Positions 63,618 to 64,000 of a DNA stretch of 64,000 bases are shown here, piece after piece. The notes under the pieces were generated by a model that had not been told where the DNA came from, ran no database searches, and was given only the letters and a program-made list of their open reading frames with translations. The stretch lies in NCBI GenBank assembly GCA_937959275.1, contig CALGLU010000022.1, positions 236,840 to 300,839 on the forward strand, given 5' to 3'. Numbering within the stretch: position 1 is the stretch's first letter; each line of letters opens with the position of its first letter. The stretch comes from an uncultured Saprospiraceae bacterium (lineage in GTDB: Bacteria; Bacteroidota; Bacteroidia; Chitinophagales; Saprospiraceae). Made by a program: the position numbers and the translations under genes.

Positions 63618-64000
63618 ATGCTTAAAGTTTACGATGATAATTACTTCATGAAGCAGGCTTATTTGGAAGCCAAAAAGGCTTATGAAATGAAGGAAGTGCC
63701 GGTTGGTGCAGTGGTGGTTTGTAATGAGCGAATTATAGCCAGAGCTCACAACAACACGGAGTTACTGAGCGATGTAACGGCTCATGCAGAAATGGTAGCT
63801 ATTACTGCAGCTTGTAACGGATTAGGTAATAAATACCTCAGCGAGTGTACCTTATATGTAACACTCGAACCCTGTGTGATGTGTGCAGGAGCTTTGGCCT
63901 GGACACAATTAGGGAGACTTGTCTATGGTGCGGATGATGATAAAGGGGGCTTTATGCGCTTTGGAAAGCGATTATTACACCCTAAAACGAAAGTTGAATT
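63618..64000 (+). CDS. tadA: tRNA-adenosine deaminase TadA-like, 5' part (partial)
   Basis: At least 127 codons, open to the window end. MLKVYDDNYFMKQAYLEAKKAYEMKEVPVGAVVVCNERIIARAHN is the TadA start; zinc and catalytic residues lie in VTAHAEMVAI (HAE) and LEPCVMCAGALAW (PCxxC), with RLVYGADDDKGG after them. Makes inosine-34 in tRNA-Arg(ACG). Start ATG 63618; divergent from guaB with 77 bases between start codons. The C-terminal end, including the last helix, lies beyond the window. Confidence 0.9.
   Translation, partial: MLKVYDDNYFMKQAYLEAKKAYEMKEVPVGAVVVCNERIIARAHNNTELLSDVTAHAEMVAITAACNGLGNKYLSECTLYVTLEPCVMCAGALAWTQLGRLVYGADDDKGGFMRFGKRLLHPKTKVE

Overview
The window is AT-rich chromosomal DNA from a member of the Bacteroidota, most likely a marine or aquatic member of the Saprospiria/Cytophagia side of the phylum (inference). 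The evidence is the set of families present: type IX secretion (T9SS) C-terminal sorting domains and a T9SS plug protein, SusC/FecA-style TonB-dependent receptors with an N-terminal carboxypeptidase-like domain, DUF5777 and DUF2167 proteins, exosortase N with its VIT-domain target, and promoters of the Bacteroidota TAnnTTTG type. No transposase, integrase, phage gene, CRISPR array or recognisable defence island is visible. The accessory flavour comes from surface proteins, gene remnants and many short intergenic repeats.

Layout. 0-6.2 kb: end of a surface-polysaccharide cluster (FemAB-like ligase fragment, GNAT, hexapeptide acyltransferase, Wzx-type flippase, GT4 glycosyltransferase) and a coiled-coil membrane protein. 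6.2-7.2 kb: tRNA-Cys with its terminator, followed by a degenerate tandem array in which every unit carries a copy of the tRNA 3' end. 7.3-11.2 kb: a membrane protein with YwqK/MORN-like repeats, a lipoprotein, a flavin-binding oxidase-like protein and an OmpA-family lipoprotein. 11.2-15.3 kb: xylB-xylA-GH16 operon. 15.4-17.8 kb: a TIM-barrel isomerase, an SRPBCC protein and proC. 18.1-21.1 kb: a lipoprotein and TonB receptor pair controlled from a promoter overlapped by a perfect 21-bp palindrome that resembles a Zur box. 21.5-31 kb: one 3160-residue surface protein with two in-frame 1308-nt repeats. 31-35.5 kb: an APH-fold kinase and the VIT/exosortase N pair. 35.6-46.9 kb: mostly leftward small secreted and housekeeping genes (BNR-repeat T9SS protein, SOUL haem protein, DUF1851 immunity-like protein, GNAT, SDR, a receiver protein) with several eroded fragments. 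47-49.4 kb: repeat-rich and hairpin-rich DNA around one secreted hypothetical protein. 49.4-56.2 kb: FecA-like receptor, pdxH, bacilliredoxin, and a cluster of two haem-motif proteins with a DUF5777 beta-barrel. 56.5-60.2 kb: leftward TolC, membrane-fusion adaptor and a TIGR04282-type transferase. 60.5-64 kb: T9SS plug protein, guaB, and the start of a tadA-like deaminase.

Functional threads. Cell-surface assembly is the dominant theme: polysaccharide export, T9SS cargo plus a T9SS component, an exosortase with a dedicated substrate, TonB-dependent uptake and a large adhesin-like protein. Xylose catabolism and a beta-glucanase indicate polysaccharide use. The most unusual observations are (1) the tRNA-Cys 3'-end array, (2) a 22-23 bp CCTGTC...CCAG micro-element that in one place cleanly interrupts another repeat, (3) three related hairpin-terminated units at 48.9-49.2 kb, and (4) remnants of a histidine kinase and of T9SS sorting domains. 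All family assignments were made by eye from sequence motifs; no database search was run.
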